Assembly (NCBI GenBank): GCA_007118495.1
Contig: SKRM01000011.1
Location: 1-64,000, forward strand
Direction: 5' to 3'
Length of the DNA: 64,000 nt
From: Bacteroidales bacterium
GTDB lineage: Bacteria; Bacteroidota; Bacteroidia; Bacteroidales; UBA7960
Program-made: the position numbers and the translations under genes
Shown: positions 19,475 through 27,453 of the stretch, piece after piece
Position numbering within the stretch: the first letter of the stretch is position 1
How the letters are laid out: each line of letters begins with the position of its first letter
Notes under the pieces: model-generated
The model's input: only the letters and a program-made list of their open reading frames with translations
The model's database searches: none
Told to the model about the DNA's origin: nothing

Positions 19475-20704
19475 ATGAGTATGACTGAAAAGATCACCAC
19501 ACAAGAGGCCATTGCCCTGGAAGAAAAACACGGTGCACATAACTACCATCCACTTCCGGTGGTACTGTCAAGGGGTGAAGGCGTTTACGTATGGGATGTG
19601 GAAGGGAAAAAATACTATGATTTCCTTTCTGCGTATTCAGCCGTAAACCAAGGGCACTGCCACCCGAAAATCGTCAAAGCCCTGACCGAGCAATCACAAA
19701 AGCTGGCGCTCACTTCAAGGGCTTTTCACAATGATGTTCTGGGTGTGTACGAAAAGTATATCACCGGTTTGTTTGGCTACGATAAGGTATTGCCAATGAA
19801 TACCGGAGCAGAAGCAGTTGAAACTGCCATCAAACTTTGCCGCAAGTGGGCGTATAAGGTAAAAGGCATACCTGAAAATCAGGCAAAAATTGTGGTCTGT
19901 GAAAACAATTTCCACGGCCGTACCACAACCATAGTGAGTTTCTCAAATGACCCTGACGGTTACAGCGATTACGGACCTTTCACACCCGGGTTTATCCGCA
20001 TCCCCTACAATGATGTAGATGCCCTGGCTGAGGCCCTTAAAGACCCCAATGTGGCAGGATTTCTATTTGAACCCATTCAGGGTGAAGCGGGTGTATTTGT
20101 TCCTGACGAAGGCTACCTGACAAAAACCTACGAGTTGTGCAAGCAGCACAATGTGCTGTATATTGCAGATGAGGTGCAGACAGGAATTGCCCGGACCGGA
20201 AAAATGCTTGCATGCGATCATGAAAATGTAAAACCTGATGTTGTTATTCTGGGCAAAGCAATCAGTGGCGGACTGTATCCTGTGTCGGCCGTCCTTGCCA
20301 ATGATGACGTTATGCTGGTGATAAAACCAGGACAACACGGATCTACCTTCGGAGGCAATCCGGTTGCAGCCAGGGTCGCCATGGCCGCCCTTCAGGTGAT
20401 AGAGGATGAAAAACTCGCAGAAAGATCTATGTACCTGGGTGAGCTATTGCGAAAAGAATTACGTGCAATAAAATCAGACATGCTAACCCTTGTCAGGGGC
20501 AAAGGCTTGCTGAATGCCATTGTTGTTAAACCCAGGGGCGACAAGGAGGCCATGGATGTTTGCCTGAAAATGGCAGAAAATGGCCTGCTTGCAAAACCCA
20601 CCCACGGTGACAAAATAAGGTTTGCACCACCACTTGTTATTACCGAAGATCAACTAATGGAGTGTGTGGATATTATTCGCAAGTCAATCCTTGCATTTGA
20701 ATAA
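19475..20704 (+). CDS. rocD: Ornithine aminotransferase
   Basis: A class III, PLP-dependent ornithine-oxo-acid aminotransferase of 409 residues that turns ornithine and 2-oxoglutarate into glutamate semialdehyde and glutamate. The N-terminal [20 protein letters not shown] is typical of RocD, as are [48 protein letters not shown], the aspartate in [18 protein letters not shown] and the PLP lysine in [18 protein letters not shown]. An AGGAG (19463-19467) lies seven bases before the ATG. It has its own promoter and terminator, so it is a single-gene unit. Its product joins proline metabolism; proline dehydrogenase is encoded at the far end of the window. Confidence 0.95.
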   Translation: MSMTEKITTQEAIALEEKHGAHNYHPLPVVLSRGEGVYVWDVEGKKYYDFLSAYSAVNQGHCHPKIVKALTEQSQKLALTSRAFHNDVLGVYEKYITGLFGYDKVLPMNTGAEAVETAIKLCRKWAYKVKGIPENQAKIVVCENNFHGRTTTIVSFSNDPDGYSDYGPFTPGFIRIPYNDVDALAEALKDPNVAGFLFEPIQGEAGVFVPDEGYLTKTYELCKQHNVLYIADEVQTGIARTGKMLACDHENVKPDVVILGKAISGGLYPVSAVLANDDVMLVIKPGQHGSTFGGNPVAARVAMAALQVIEDEKLAERSMYLGELLRKELRAIKSDMLTLVRGKGLLNAIVVKPRGDKEAMDVCLKMAENGLLAKPTHGDKIRFAPPLVITEDQLMECVDIIRKSILAFE

Positions 20705-20722
20705 TCCCCCAGACCATCCCCA

Positions 20723-20756
20723 AAAAAAAGCCGGTTTTTTACACCGGCTTTTTTTA
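20723..20756 (+). terminator. Intrinsic terminator after rocD
   Basis: AAAAAAAGCCGG (20723-20734) and CCGGCTTTTTTT (20744-20755) form a perfect stem with a nine-base loop and a trailing T-run, 18 bases after the rocD stop. Its symmetry lets it act in both directions. Confidence 0.9.
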
Positions 20757-20788
20757 TATTTGGTGTACACTAAGTTATTCGCAACGAC

Positions 20789-20974
20789 ATGAACAGATAC
20801 AAAAAGTTAAGAAAAAACGATGACCGCATGATCTTTGGAGTTTGCGGCGCACTCGCTGAATACTTTAACATGGATCCAACCCTGGTCAGGATTCTTTTTG
20901 TTATAGGGTTTTTTCTCGGACTCATCGGATTGCTGTTCTACCTTATCCTTGCCATTGTTATTCCTTCACGCTAA
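20789..20974 (+). CDS. Small PspC-domain membrane protein
   Basis: A 61-residue protein made almost wholly of a PspC domain: a charged N-terminus (MNRYKKLRKNDDRMIFGVCG), the ALAEYFNMDPTLVRILFV motif and one or two hydrophobic segments (FVIGFFLGLIGLLFYLILAIVI). PspC proteins respond to envelope stress in other bacteria; stand-alone short forms are frequent in Bacteroidetes and their role is not settled. TATATTTG (20755-20762) may be the -7 element, although its -33 position falls within the preceding terminator. Confidence 0.85.
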   Translation: MNRYKKLRKNDDRMIFGVCGALAEYFNMDPTLVRILFVIGFFLGLIGLLFYLILAIVIPSR

Positions 20975-21004
20975 ATGATGCTTGCATCGAAATTGCAGGC
21001 TTGT

Positions 21005-21035
21005 TTTGGCGACAGGGTAATAATTTCTATATTTG
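21005..21035 (+). promoter_or_regulatory. Consensus Bacteroidetes promoter of the methyltransferase-peptide-radical SAM cassette
   Basis: TTTG (21005-21008), exactly 19 bases, then TATATTTG (21028-21035) match the Bacteroidetes sigma consensus TTTG-N19-TAnnTTTG without mismatch. Transcription would begin near 21042, 46 bases before the methyltransferase start. There is no other good promoter before 23186, so the three cassette genes are likely one transcript. Confidence 0.75.
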
Positions 21036-21087
21036 TCTTTATTGTTATATACATATATGCATCTTTTAAAACACAATCAATTATTCC

Positions 21088-21726
21088 ATGAGTGATTTGT
21101 CAGGTAGTATTGCAAAAAGATACGATGCGCTCTCAGCCAAAGATTGCTGCCTTTCATGTGGCGGAGCTTTTTCACTTGCAGAAATAAAAGCCGGAGATGT
21201 TTGCATTGATCTTGGTTGCGGAAAAGGACATGACGTTCTCCGCATGGCCACTTTGGCCGGAGATAACGGCATGGCATGGGGTGTGGATATTTCTGACGGG
21301 ATGCTGGATACAGCTATCAGGCATGCCCAGGTTATGGGATTTGAAAATGTCAGGTTTATTAAGTCAGAGCTGGAACAGATTGATCTTGCAAGTGATTTTG
21401 CAGATGTTGTTATTTCAAACTGTACCATCAACCACTCCCTTGAGCAGGATATGGTTTGGCGGGAGATATTCAGGATACTCAAACCCGGGGGCCATTTCGT
21501 TGTCAGCGACATATATGCAACAGAAAAGGTTCCTGATATTTTCCGCAACGACTCTGAAATGGTTGCCCAATGTTGGGCAGGTGCAGTTACAAAAAGCCAG
21601 TATATGCAGCATATAGAAGATGCAGGTTTTTCTCAGTCAGAGGTGTTGGAAGAATCGAATCCATATGATAAGGGCAGCATTCAGGTTGCAAGTTTTACAA
21701 TAAAAGGAACAAAGCCAAAAACATAA
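21088..21726 (+). CDS. ArsM-like SAM-dependent methyltransferase in a peptide-modification cassette
   Basis: A 212-residue class I methyltransferase. Motif I is DLGCGKGHD (41-49), the post-I acidic residue is in WGVDISDGML, and the region VISNCTINHS followed by FRILKPGGHFVVSDIY is characteristic of the arsenite methyltransferase (ArsM) neighbourhood. Cysteines at 20, 21, 24, 39, 44, 112 and 162 include counterparts of ArsM thiols (NCTINH, AQCWAGA). It has no arsR, arsB or arsC neighbours. Instead a 35-residue Cys peptide gene begins 14 bases after its stop, and a radical SAM/SPASM gene follows. It may methylate that peptide or a metalloid; the first is an inference from position, the second from family. 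Confidence 0.8.
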   Translation: MSDLSGSIAKRYDALSAKDCCLSCGGAFSLAEIKAGDVCIDLGCGKGHDVLRMATLAGDNGMAWGVDISDGMLDTAIRHAQVMGFENVRFIKSELEQIDLASDFADVVISNCTINHSLEQDMVWREIFRILKPGGHFVVSDIYATEKVPDIFRNDSEMVAQCWAGAVTKSQYMQHIEDAGFSQSEVLEESNPYDKGSIQVASFTIKGTKPKT

Positions 21727-21739
21727 AAATCATATCCAG

Positions 21740-21847
21740 ATGAAGAGTCTTATCAAAAAAACAAACAAAAAAGAAAAGCAGCCAACGACAAAACAAGCAC
21801 AGTGCTGCGCAAAAACCACCATTGCCCAGGCAGGTTGTCACGATTAA
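21740..21847 (+). CDS. 35-residue Lys-rich, Cys-containing peptide, candidate modified-peptide precursor
   Basis: A short frame of 35 codons fills the space between the methyltransferase and radical SAM genes. The product begins MKSLIKKTNKKEKQPTTKQA and ends QCCAKTTIAQAGCHD: a basic, polar N-terminal half that could serve as leader and a C-terminal part with Cys 22, Cys 23 and Cys 33 and several Thr and Ala residues. The stop at 21845-21847 is six bases before the radical SAM start. Length, composition and position are those of precursors for SPASM-type peptide maturases, but I know no named family with this sequence. Expression is not shown. Confidence 0.65.
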   Translation: MKSLIKKTNKKEKQPTTKQAQCCAKTTIAQAGCHD

Positions 21848-21853
21848 TGACAA

Positions 21854-23155
21854 ATGGGTGCTTCCAAGTATAATATTGTTGCAGAAATTCCTGGAACAGA
21901 AAACTACATTCTGGCTAATTTGCTTTCTGGTCAGGCAGATATCATATCAAAATCTGAACTTGACCAATTAAAGCAATGTAGCGGGCATTTGCAAAATGCA
22001 GACTTTGTATCCAAAGGGTATATTACTGATCCGGATCAGGAAAAACAACGCCTGCGCCTTGCCTATATAGATTTTCTGGAGCAAAGAAGCAAAGAGGAGG
22101 TTCAGATTTTTTTCGCACCAACCTACAATTGCAACTTTGAATGCAGTTATTGCTACCAGTCATCATACCATCACTCACCGGAAAAACTTTCAGAAGAGCT
22201 GATTGACGGTTTATTCATATTCATCAATACTCACCTGGCCCAACAGAAAAAATACATCACCCTTTTTGGAGGTGAACCATTTTTATCGGGCAAATCGTAC
22301 ATGACTGCTCTGGATTACTTCCTTGAGCTTTGTGGCAGGCATGACATGGATGTTGCTGCTGTGTCTAACGGATATTACCTGGATCAATACCTACAGATGC
22401 TTGAAAAGGTAAATATTCGTGAAATTCAACTTACACTAGACGGCCCCGAAAAGACACACAACAGACGAAGACCTTACAAGGGAGGCAAACCAAGCTTCAG
22501 CAGAATCGTTTCAAATATTGAAGAATGCCTGTCAAGAGGAATCACAGTAAATCTGCGCGTTGTGGTCGACAAGGACAATATCGGCACCCTTCCTGAGCTG
22601 TCGAGATTTGCCATAGACAGAGGATGGACAACATCTCCCGGTTTCAAGACCCAGCTGGGACGCAATTATGAACTTCACCACTGCCATGCAGGCGCAGAAA
22701 AGCTGTTTTCAAGACTAGGCCTGTATGGTGAACTATACATGCTTATTCAAAACCATCCTGAAATACTTGAATTCCATCGACCGGGATTCAGCGCAGCCCG
22801 CTTCATAAAAGACAACGGAGCATTACCTGCTCCCCTTTTTGATGCCTGCCCGGGTTGCAAAAGTGAATGGGCCTTTGATTACCTTGGAAATATTTATAGC
22901 TGTACTGCCACCGTTGGGAAAAAAGGTGAAGAACTGGGCAGCTTTTTCCCAAATATCAAGCTCAACCACGAAGAAATTGCCAAATGGCAAAGCAGAGATG
23001 TCCTTTCCATTAAAGAATGCAGAGAATGTCATCTGCAACTCTTGTGCGGAGGCGGCTGCGGCGCCATTGCCAAAAACAGCAAAGGGAGCATTCTGGCAGC
23101 TGATTGCCGGCCAGTTGACAAGCTTCTCGGAATGGGCATTTCTACATATTTTTGA
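21854..23155 (+). CDS. Radical SAM/SPASM domain protein, candidate peptide maturase
   Basis: A 433-residue radical SAM enzyme. An N-terminal part of about 85 residues (MGASKYNIVAEIPGTENYIL...) precedes the cluster motif CNFECSYC (Cys 93, 97, 100); GGEP at 139-142 is the usual SAM-binding strand. The C-terminus is a SPASM domain with Cys 332, 335, 350, 389, 392, 398, 402 and 418 (CPGC, CRECHLQLLCGGGC, ADCRP), enough for two auxiliary iron-sulfur clusters. Enzymes of this build modify small peptides (thioether or carbon-carbon links) or mature sulfatases. No sulfatase is near, while a small Cys peptide lies directly upstream, so peptide maturation is favoured. Confidence 0.88.
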   Translation: MGASKYNIVAEIPGTENYILANLLSGQADIISKSELDQLKQCSGHLQNADFVSKGYITDPDQEKQRLRLAYIDFLEQRSKEEVQIFFAPTYNCNFECSYCYQSSYHHSPEKLSEELIDGLFIFINTHLAQQKKYITLFGGEPFLSGKSYMTALDYFLELCGRHDMDVAAVSNGYYLDQYLQMLEKVNIREIQLTLDGPEKTHNRRRPYKGGKPSFSRIVSNIEECLSRGITVNLRVVVDKDNIGTLPELSRFAIDRGWTTSPGFKTQLGRNYELHHCHAGAEKLFSRLGLYGELYMLIQNHPEILEFHRPGFSAARFIKDNGALPAPLFDACPGCKSEWAFDYLGNIYSCTATVGKKGEELGSFFPNIKLNHEEIAKWQSRDVLSIKECRECHLQLLCGGGCGAIAKNSKGSILAADCRPVDKLLGMGISTYF

Positions 23156-23185
23156 TCTTTTTTTCTGGCTTAATCAGATTTTACA

Positions 23186-23193
23186 TACCTTTG
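23186..23193 (+). promoter_or_regulatory. -7 element of the cobalamin operon promoter
   Basis: TACCTTTG matches TAnnTTTG, and transcription from about 23200 would begin right at the start of the riboswitch. A T-rich stretch upstream may act as a poor -33 box. Confidence 0.5.
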
Positions 23194-23203
23194 TCGCGTA
23201 CAG

Positions 23204-23380
23204 GTTCCGGCATCCAATTCGGATCAACCGGATGAAAAGGGAATCGGGTGAAAGTCCTGAACAGTTCCCGCTGCTGTAAGCTCCTGCATATATTGTTTAT
23301 CTCTGCAATGCCACTGCCCAAAAGGGTGGGAAGGCGATAAACATGGAGTAAGTCAGAAGACCTGCCTGCACTATTAATGA
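23204..23380 (+). ncRNA. Cobalamin riboswitch
   Basis: The leader before the TonB receptor carries the conserved blocks of the Bacteroidetes cobalamin aptamer in order: GGATGAAAAGGGAATC and GGGTGAAAGTCCTG, the B12-box core ACAGTTCCCGCTGCTGTAA, a GCCACTGCCCAAAAGGGTGG hairpin, GGGAAGGCGATAAACATGGA and the closing AAGTCAGAAGACCTGCC. Adenosylcobalamin binding would turn the downstream uptake genes off. The ends are approximate. The regulated receptor starts at 23428. Confidence 0.92.
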
Positions 23381-23427
23381 TTTGTAGCTTTCGGGAAAAA
23401 GGCAAAAATTTACCGGAAACCAATCGT

Positions 23428-25359
23428 ATGTTTCGTGTTATATTGTTGTGTTTATTGCCACTTCAGGCATTGGCTGGTAATGTTTACCTGCCTGATAGTC
23501 TTATCACATTGGATGAGGTGCAGGTAAGTGCGTCAAGATACCAATTGTTTGATGCCGGCTATCAACTGATGCAAATCCAGGATCATGCCATCAGTGGTCA
23601 TCAGCATCAGTCAATTGATCAGTTATTGCGCCGGCACAGCGGAATTTTCATAAAAAGTTATGGGCCTGGAATACTTGCCACCACCTCATTGCGTGGAGGG
23701 TCGGCAGCCCAGACTGCTTTGGTGTGGAATGGATTTCATATACAAAACCCGATGCACGGGCAAACAGACCTGGCTCTGATACCCGTTTTTTTCACTGACC
23801 GCATCAGTGTTCAATATGGAGGAGGCAGTGCCATATGGGGAAGCGGGAGCATGGGAGGGGTTGTCCACTTTCAAAATGACAGATTCAGCGAACAAGGGGT
23901 ACAAACCACCTTCGGGTTAAGCGGTTCTGACACCGGAGAGCTTTTACAGCAATTGTCACTTGGTGCTGGTTTCGGACGTATAAGCACCAGAATCAGGTTA
24001 TTCAACCTGAGAGCAGATAATCGCTATCAGTACATAAACACGGGTTTTGCTCATCAACCTGTTATGACGCAAGAATTTGCCGGTGCCAGACAACAAGGTA
24101 TCCTGCATGAAATTTATTATCAACCCCATCCAAAACACCATGTGGATATCAGGTGGTGGCTACAAGACAACGCACGCCATATTCCGCCAGGCTTGATGCA
24201 AATGCATCAAGGTGGCTTCCAGGAGGATGCATCTCTTCGACTCACCGGGCAATGGTCATATGCCGGAAAAAACGGTATTGTAAACTGGAGGGGGGCATTT
24301 TTTGACGAACAACTTCTATATATTGACAGCCTGAGCCATAAAAGCAATTCATCTGCTGAAACCCTTTCGCAAGAAGCAGATTTTATCTTTGGCCTGGCTT
24401 CAGGATTGGTTGGAAGTGCCGGCTTTCATACCCAACGGGTCAGGGCATGGTCAGATGAGTATGCAGACCGAAAACAGCAGTTGACCCACGCATTATTCGC
24501 ATCGCTTAAATGGGATCTGGTGGCAAACACCATACAACTGCATGCCAATGCCAGACAGGAGTTCCTTTCAGGCCATGACGTTCCTTTTGCTCCATCTCTG
24601 GGTGTATCATGGAGGGTGAAATCAGGAATGTATGTAAAAGCAAACGCCGGAAAGAGCTATCGAATCCCCAGCCTGAATGACAGATATTGGGTACCGGGGG
24701 GGAATCCTGACTTAAGGCCCGAAAGGGGCTGGAGTCAGGACATGGGGATCAACCTGGAACGTTCAGATCCAAAGCGTCCAGGTGCTTTCGAACGGTTTTC
24801 CCTTACAGGTTTTCATAGAATGATCAATGACTGGATTATCTGGGTGCCTGTACAGGGTAGCATGCACTGGAGACCTGAAAACATCATGCAGGTGAAAAGC
24901 TATGGAGCTGAAACCCGTATGCAGGGTCAGTTACAAAGAGGAGAAACTATTTTTAACTGGGAAGTTTTGTGGGATTATACAAGGACTGTCAATACAGTGG
25001 CGAAAAGTCCCAACGATGCTTCAAAAGGAAAGCAACTCATATATGTTCCACAAAACCAGTTGGGTATTAATATGCATGTAACGCACAGGCAATGGCAACT
25101 TTCAATGAATCAGTCATATACAGGGAAACGCTATACCACTACTGACAACAGCCAGTGGCTCGAAGCTTATCACCACACTGACATAACTCTCTATTGGAAA
25201 CCCACTTCATATCAATTGACTGTGTTTACATCAATAAACAATGTGTTCAATGAATCATACCAGATTATGTCCGGAAGGCCAATGCCCCTTAGACATTTCA
25301 GGGCAGGGGTCAGATATTCAGTAAATCTTTATACACAAAACAAATCAGATGGTCTATGA
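23428..25359 (+). CDS. btuB: TonB-dependent cobalamin receptor (BtuB-like)
   Basis: An outer-membrane TonB-dependent receptor of 643 residues. The Met at 23428 starts a signal peptide (MFRVILLCLLPLQALAG); the reading from 23377 runs into the riboswitch and is rejected. LDEVQVSASR near the mature N-terminus is a TonB-box-like segment, the plug follows (LLRRHSGIFIKSYGPGI, TTSLRGGSAAQTALVWNG, GGGSAIWGSGSMGGVV), then a barrel ending in an aromatic strand (LRHFRAGVRYSVNLY). The cobalamin riboswitch directly upstream and the BtuG-like propeller downstream indicate corrinoid uptake. It overlaps the next gene by four bases (ATGA). Confidence 0.9.
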   Translation: MFRVILLCLLPLQALAGNVYLPDSLITLDEVQVSASRYQLFDAGYQLMQIQDHAISGHQHQSIDQLLRRHSGIFIKSYGPGILATTSLRGGSAAQTALVWNGFHIQNPMHGQTDLALIPVFFTDRISVQYGGGSAIWGSGSMGGVVHFQNDRFSEQGVQTTFGLSGSDTGELLQQLSLGAGFGRISTRIRLFNLRADNRYQYINTGFAHQPVMTQEFAGARQQGILHEIYYQPHPKHHVDIRWWLQDNARHIPPGLMQMHQGGFQEDASLRLTGQWSYAGKNGIVNWRGAFFDEQLLYIDSLSHKSNSSAETLSQEADFIFGLASGLVGSAGFHTQRVRAWSDEYADRKQQLTHALFASLKWDLVANTIQLHANARQEFLSGHDVPFAPSLGVSWRVKSGMYVKANAGKSYRIPSLNDRYWVPGGNPDLRPERGWSQDMGINLERSDPKRPGAFERFSLTGFHRMINDWIIWVPVQGSMHWRPENIMQVKSYGAETRMQGQLQRGETIFNWEVLWDYTRTVNTVAKSPNDASKGKQLIYVPQNQLGINMHVTHRQWQLSMNQSYTGKRYTTTDNSQWLEAYHHTDITLYWKPTSYQLTVFTSINNVFNESYQIMSGRPMPLRHFRAGVRYSVNLYTQNKSDGL

Positions 25360-26393
25360 GAACTACTACTAAAAAAGTTCTGCTTACATTCGTTGTCTTA
25401 TTTCTTACACACATGACAGCCTGGCATGGAAATGCCCAAACCATTGCAAATTTTGATGAAATTCAACTAGATCCGGAAAGTTACTGGAACGGGGCAGATG
25501 GTTCTGGCGGATTTGTCAGTGGCCACATATTTTTTCCAAATTTTTTTACCTGGTGGACGGATGAATTATACAGCTGGAGTGGGTTTGCGCTTTCCAATAT
25601 AACAGACAATGAGACACCTGGGTTTGGCAATCAATACAGTGCCTTTACCGGAGGGGGTTATGGAGAAAATAAAAATTATGCCGTTGCCTATGTGTCTGAT
25701 CCTGTAACATTTGCCAATAGCATATTCCTCGTTCCGAACGGACCCGCAAAAGGTGGTTCCCTAAAGGATATCGTAGTAACAAATACAACGTATGCAGCTT
25801 TGGCCATGCAAAACGGGGATGATTTTTCAAAGAAGTTTGGTGGTGCAGACGGCAACGATCCAGACTGGTTCATGTTAAGCCTGGTAGGCTGGCGTCATGG
25901 GGAGGCCATGGAAGATAAAATAGTAGAATTTTACCTTGCAGATTATCGTTTTGAAGATAATAGTGAGAATTACATCATAGATACCTGGGAACGCATAGAG
26001 ATTGCAGAGATGGGTCCATTGGACAGTCTTGAGCTCAGACTCAGTTCATCTGATGTTGGTGAGTGGGGCATGAACACACCTGCATTGATCTGTATCGGAC
26101 AAATCACTACCATGGATAATGAAGATACTACCAATACCCCCTTTGTCAGTGATGTACGAGATGCGGTGATATACCCGAACCCATTCAGGGATAGGGTCAA
26201 TGTACGTTACATCGGATTAAGCGGATCTGACCAGGTAAGTTATCGTATAGCTGACGCCGCGGGGCGACTGCTTCAATCTGGCAAGACAAGCCAGGGGCAG
26301 TATATTGATCTGGCCGCTTTGCCTTCAGGTATTTACATCATGGTGCTCGAAGGTGCCCATTTTCGCCATACACAAAAAATCATCAAGAAATAA
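25356..26393 (+). CDS. DUF4465 family surface protein with type IX sorting domain
   Basis: A 345-residue exported protein with a signal peptide (ending near HGNAQ). The body matches DUF4465: DFEDL-like IANFDEIQLDPESYWNGADG, FSGFALSN-like SWSGFALSNITDNETPG, and NQYSAFTGGGYGENKNYAVAY. The last 80 residues are a type A T9SS sorting domain (VIYPNPFRDRVNVRY, LPSGIYIMVLEG, KIIKK). DUF4465 proteins recur in riboswitch-controlled cobalamin loci of Bacteroidetes, so a role in surface capture of corrinoids is likely by context. Translationally coupled to btuB through an ATGA overlap. Confidence 0.85.
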   Translation: MRTTTKKVLLTFVVLFLTHMTAWHGNAQTIANFDEIQLDPESYWNGADGSGGFVSGHIFFPNFFTWWTDELYSWSGFALSNITDNETPGFGNQYSAFTGGGYGENKNYAVAYVSDPVTFANSIFLVPNGPAKGGSLKDIVVTNTTYAALAMQNGDDFSKKFGGADGNDPDWFMLSLVGWRHGEAMEDKIVEFYLADYRFEDNSENYIIDTWERIEIAEMGPLDSLELRLSSSDVGEWGMNTPALICIGQITTMDNEDTTNTPFVSDVRDAVIYPNPFRDRVNVRYIGLSGSDQVSYRIADAAGRLLQSGKTSQGQYIDLAALPSGIYIMVLEGAHFRHTQKIIKK

Positions 26394-26418
26394 TGCAAAA
26401 CCCAGGACAGCCCGGCTT

Positions 26419-27453
26419 ATGGTAAAAACAAACATATATATCGGATGGATTGCATGGCTCTGGTCCATTTTGGTTCCGGGCTTGTTCCTGGTGTTTCCGT
26501 TGGCGCTCAATGCACAATTCTCACCGCCGGCAGGTCGTCAGGGGTCAACTGCCATCCATAAGGATTCTGCCGTGTTTGTTGGATGGGCCGTGGGGTGTAC
26601 CGTACAGCGTGGTTATATTGATATATCCAGACCTTCGCTGGGACTTGCTTCAGCAGGCAGCTGCGAAGATGCAATTGGCATGGCTGGTACAAAGGGCACC
26701 CTTAGTCTGGGAGACGCTGGATATGCAGTCCTGACATTTGATCCACCCATTGCCAACGGCCGGGGCTATGACTTTGCTGTTTTCGAAAATGCATTTGATG
26801 ACTATTTTCTTGAACTTGCCTTTGTTGAAGTAAGTTCAGATGGTAAAAACTTTATACGGTTTCCCAATACCTCATTAACACAGACCCATGAACAGATTTC
26901 TTCATTTGGTACTTTGGAGGCTGAGAAAATCCACAACCTGGCAGGAAAGTACCGTTTGTTTTACGGGGTACCTTTCGATCTGGATACACTTAAACATGTC
27001 GCCGGGTTGGATGTGAACCATATTACCCATATTCGCATCGTGGATGTGGTCGGCAGTCTTAACCCCGATTACGCCAGCTTTGATAGCCACGGTAATATGG
27101 TGAATGACCCCTGGCCAACGCCTTTCCATACAGGAGGTTTCGATTTGGATGCCATTGGGGTAATACATACGGCCGCAGTTACGCACACATCATTGCATGC
27201 AGACATCAATCCCAATCCCATGGGAGAAGACGGAAGAATCAGGGTATATATGCCCGAAAAGGGATCACTTGCTTTGGAAATATTTGACATTTACGGACGC
27301 AAAATTTACCGTCAAACTGAAGTATTCACTACCGAAGGATATCATGAGTTATCCCTTAGAGGCTTATCGCTTCGAAGCGGAACATACATACTCCGTCTTT
27401 TATCCGGATCGCAGATACATACTGAGAAATTCATATTCAATAATCAGTTATGA
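26419..27453 (+). CDS. Cell-surface protein of the cobalamin locus with type IX sorting domain
   Basis: A 344-residue exported protein. The Met at 26419 begins a signal peptide (MVKTNIYIGWIAWLWSIL, cleaved near LALNAQ); the longer frame from 26305 overlaps the preceding gene and is rejected. The body is beta-rich with the motifs SLGDAGYAVLTFDPPIANG, GYDFAVFENAF and VEVSSDGKNFIRFP, then FDLDAIGVIH. A type A T9SS domain closes it (NPNPMGEDGRIRVY, FDIYGRKIYR, LRSGTYILRLLSG). This kind of surface protein is found with btuB genes in the phylum; whether it binds cobalamin itself is inferred from the operon. It overlaps the next gene by four bases. Confidence 0.8.
   Translation: MVKTNIYIGWIAWLWSILVPGLFLVFPLALNAQFSPPAGRQGSTAIHKDSAVFVGWAVGCTVQRGYIDISRPSLGLASAGSCEDAIGMAGTKGTLSLGDAGYAVLTFDPPIANGRGYDFAVFENAFDDYFLELAFVEVSSDGKNFIRFPNTSLTQTHEQISSFGTLEAEKIHNLAGKYRLFYGVPFDLDTLKHVAGLDVNHITHIRIVDVVGSLNPDYASFDSHGNMVNDPWPTPFHTGGFDLDAIGVIHTAAVTHTSLHADINPNPMGEDGRIRVYMPEKGSLALEIFDIYGRKIYRQTEVFTTEGYHELSLRGLSLRSGTYILRLLSGSQIHTEKFIFNNQL

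Noticed and set aside
21088-23155. Arsenic resistance or arsenosugar island
   Set aside because: Only one ArsM-like gene is present; no arsR, arsB, arsC or acr3, and the radical SAM protein has a SPASM domain and lies after a peptide gene.
21854-23155. Anaerobic sulfatase-maturing enzyme
   Set aside because: The SPASM layout would allow it, but no sulfatase gene is nearby and a small Cys peptide gene is directly upstream; it remains a lesser possibility.
23181-23423. 80-residue minus-strand frame over the riboswitch
   Set aside because: It lies wholly on the conserved cobalamin aptamer in antisense; the RNA structure explains the conservation.
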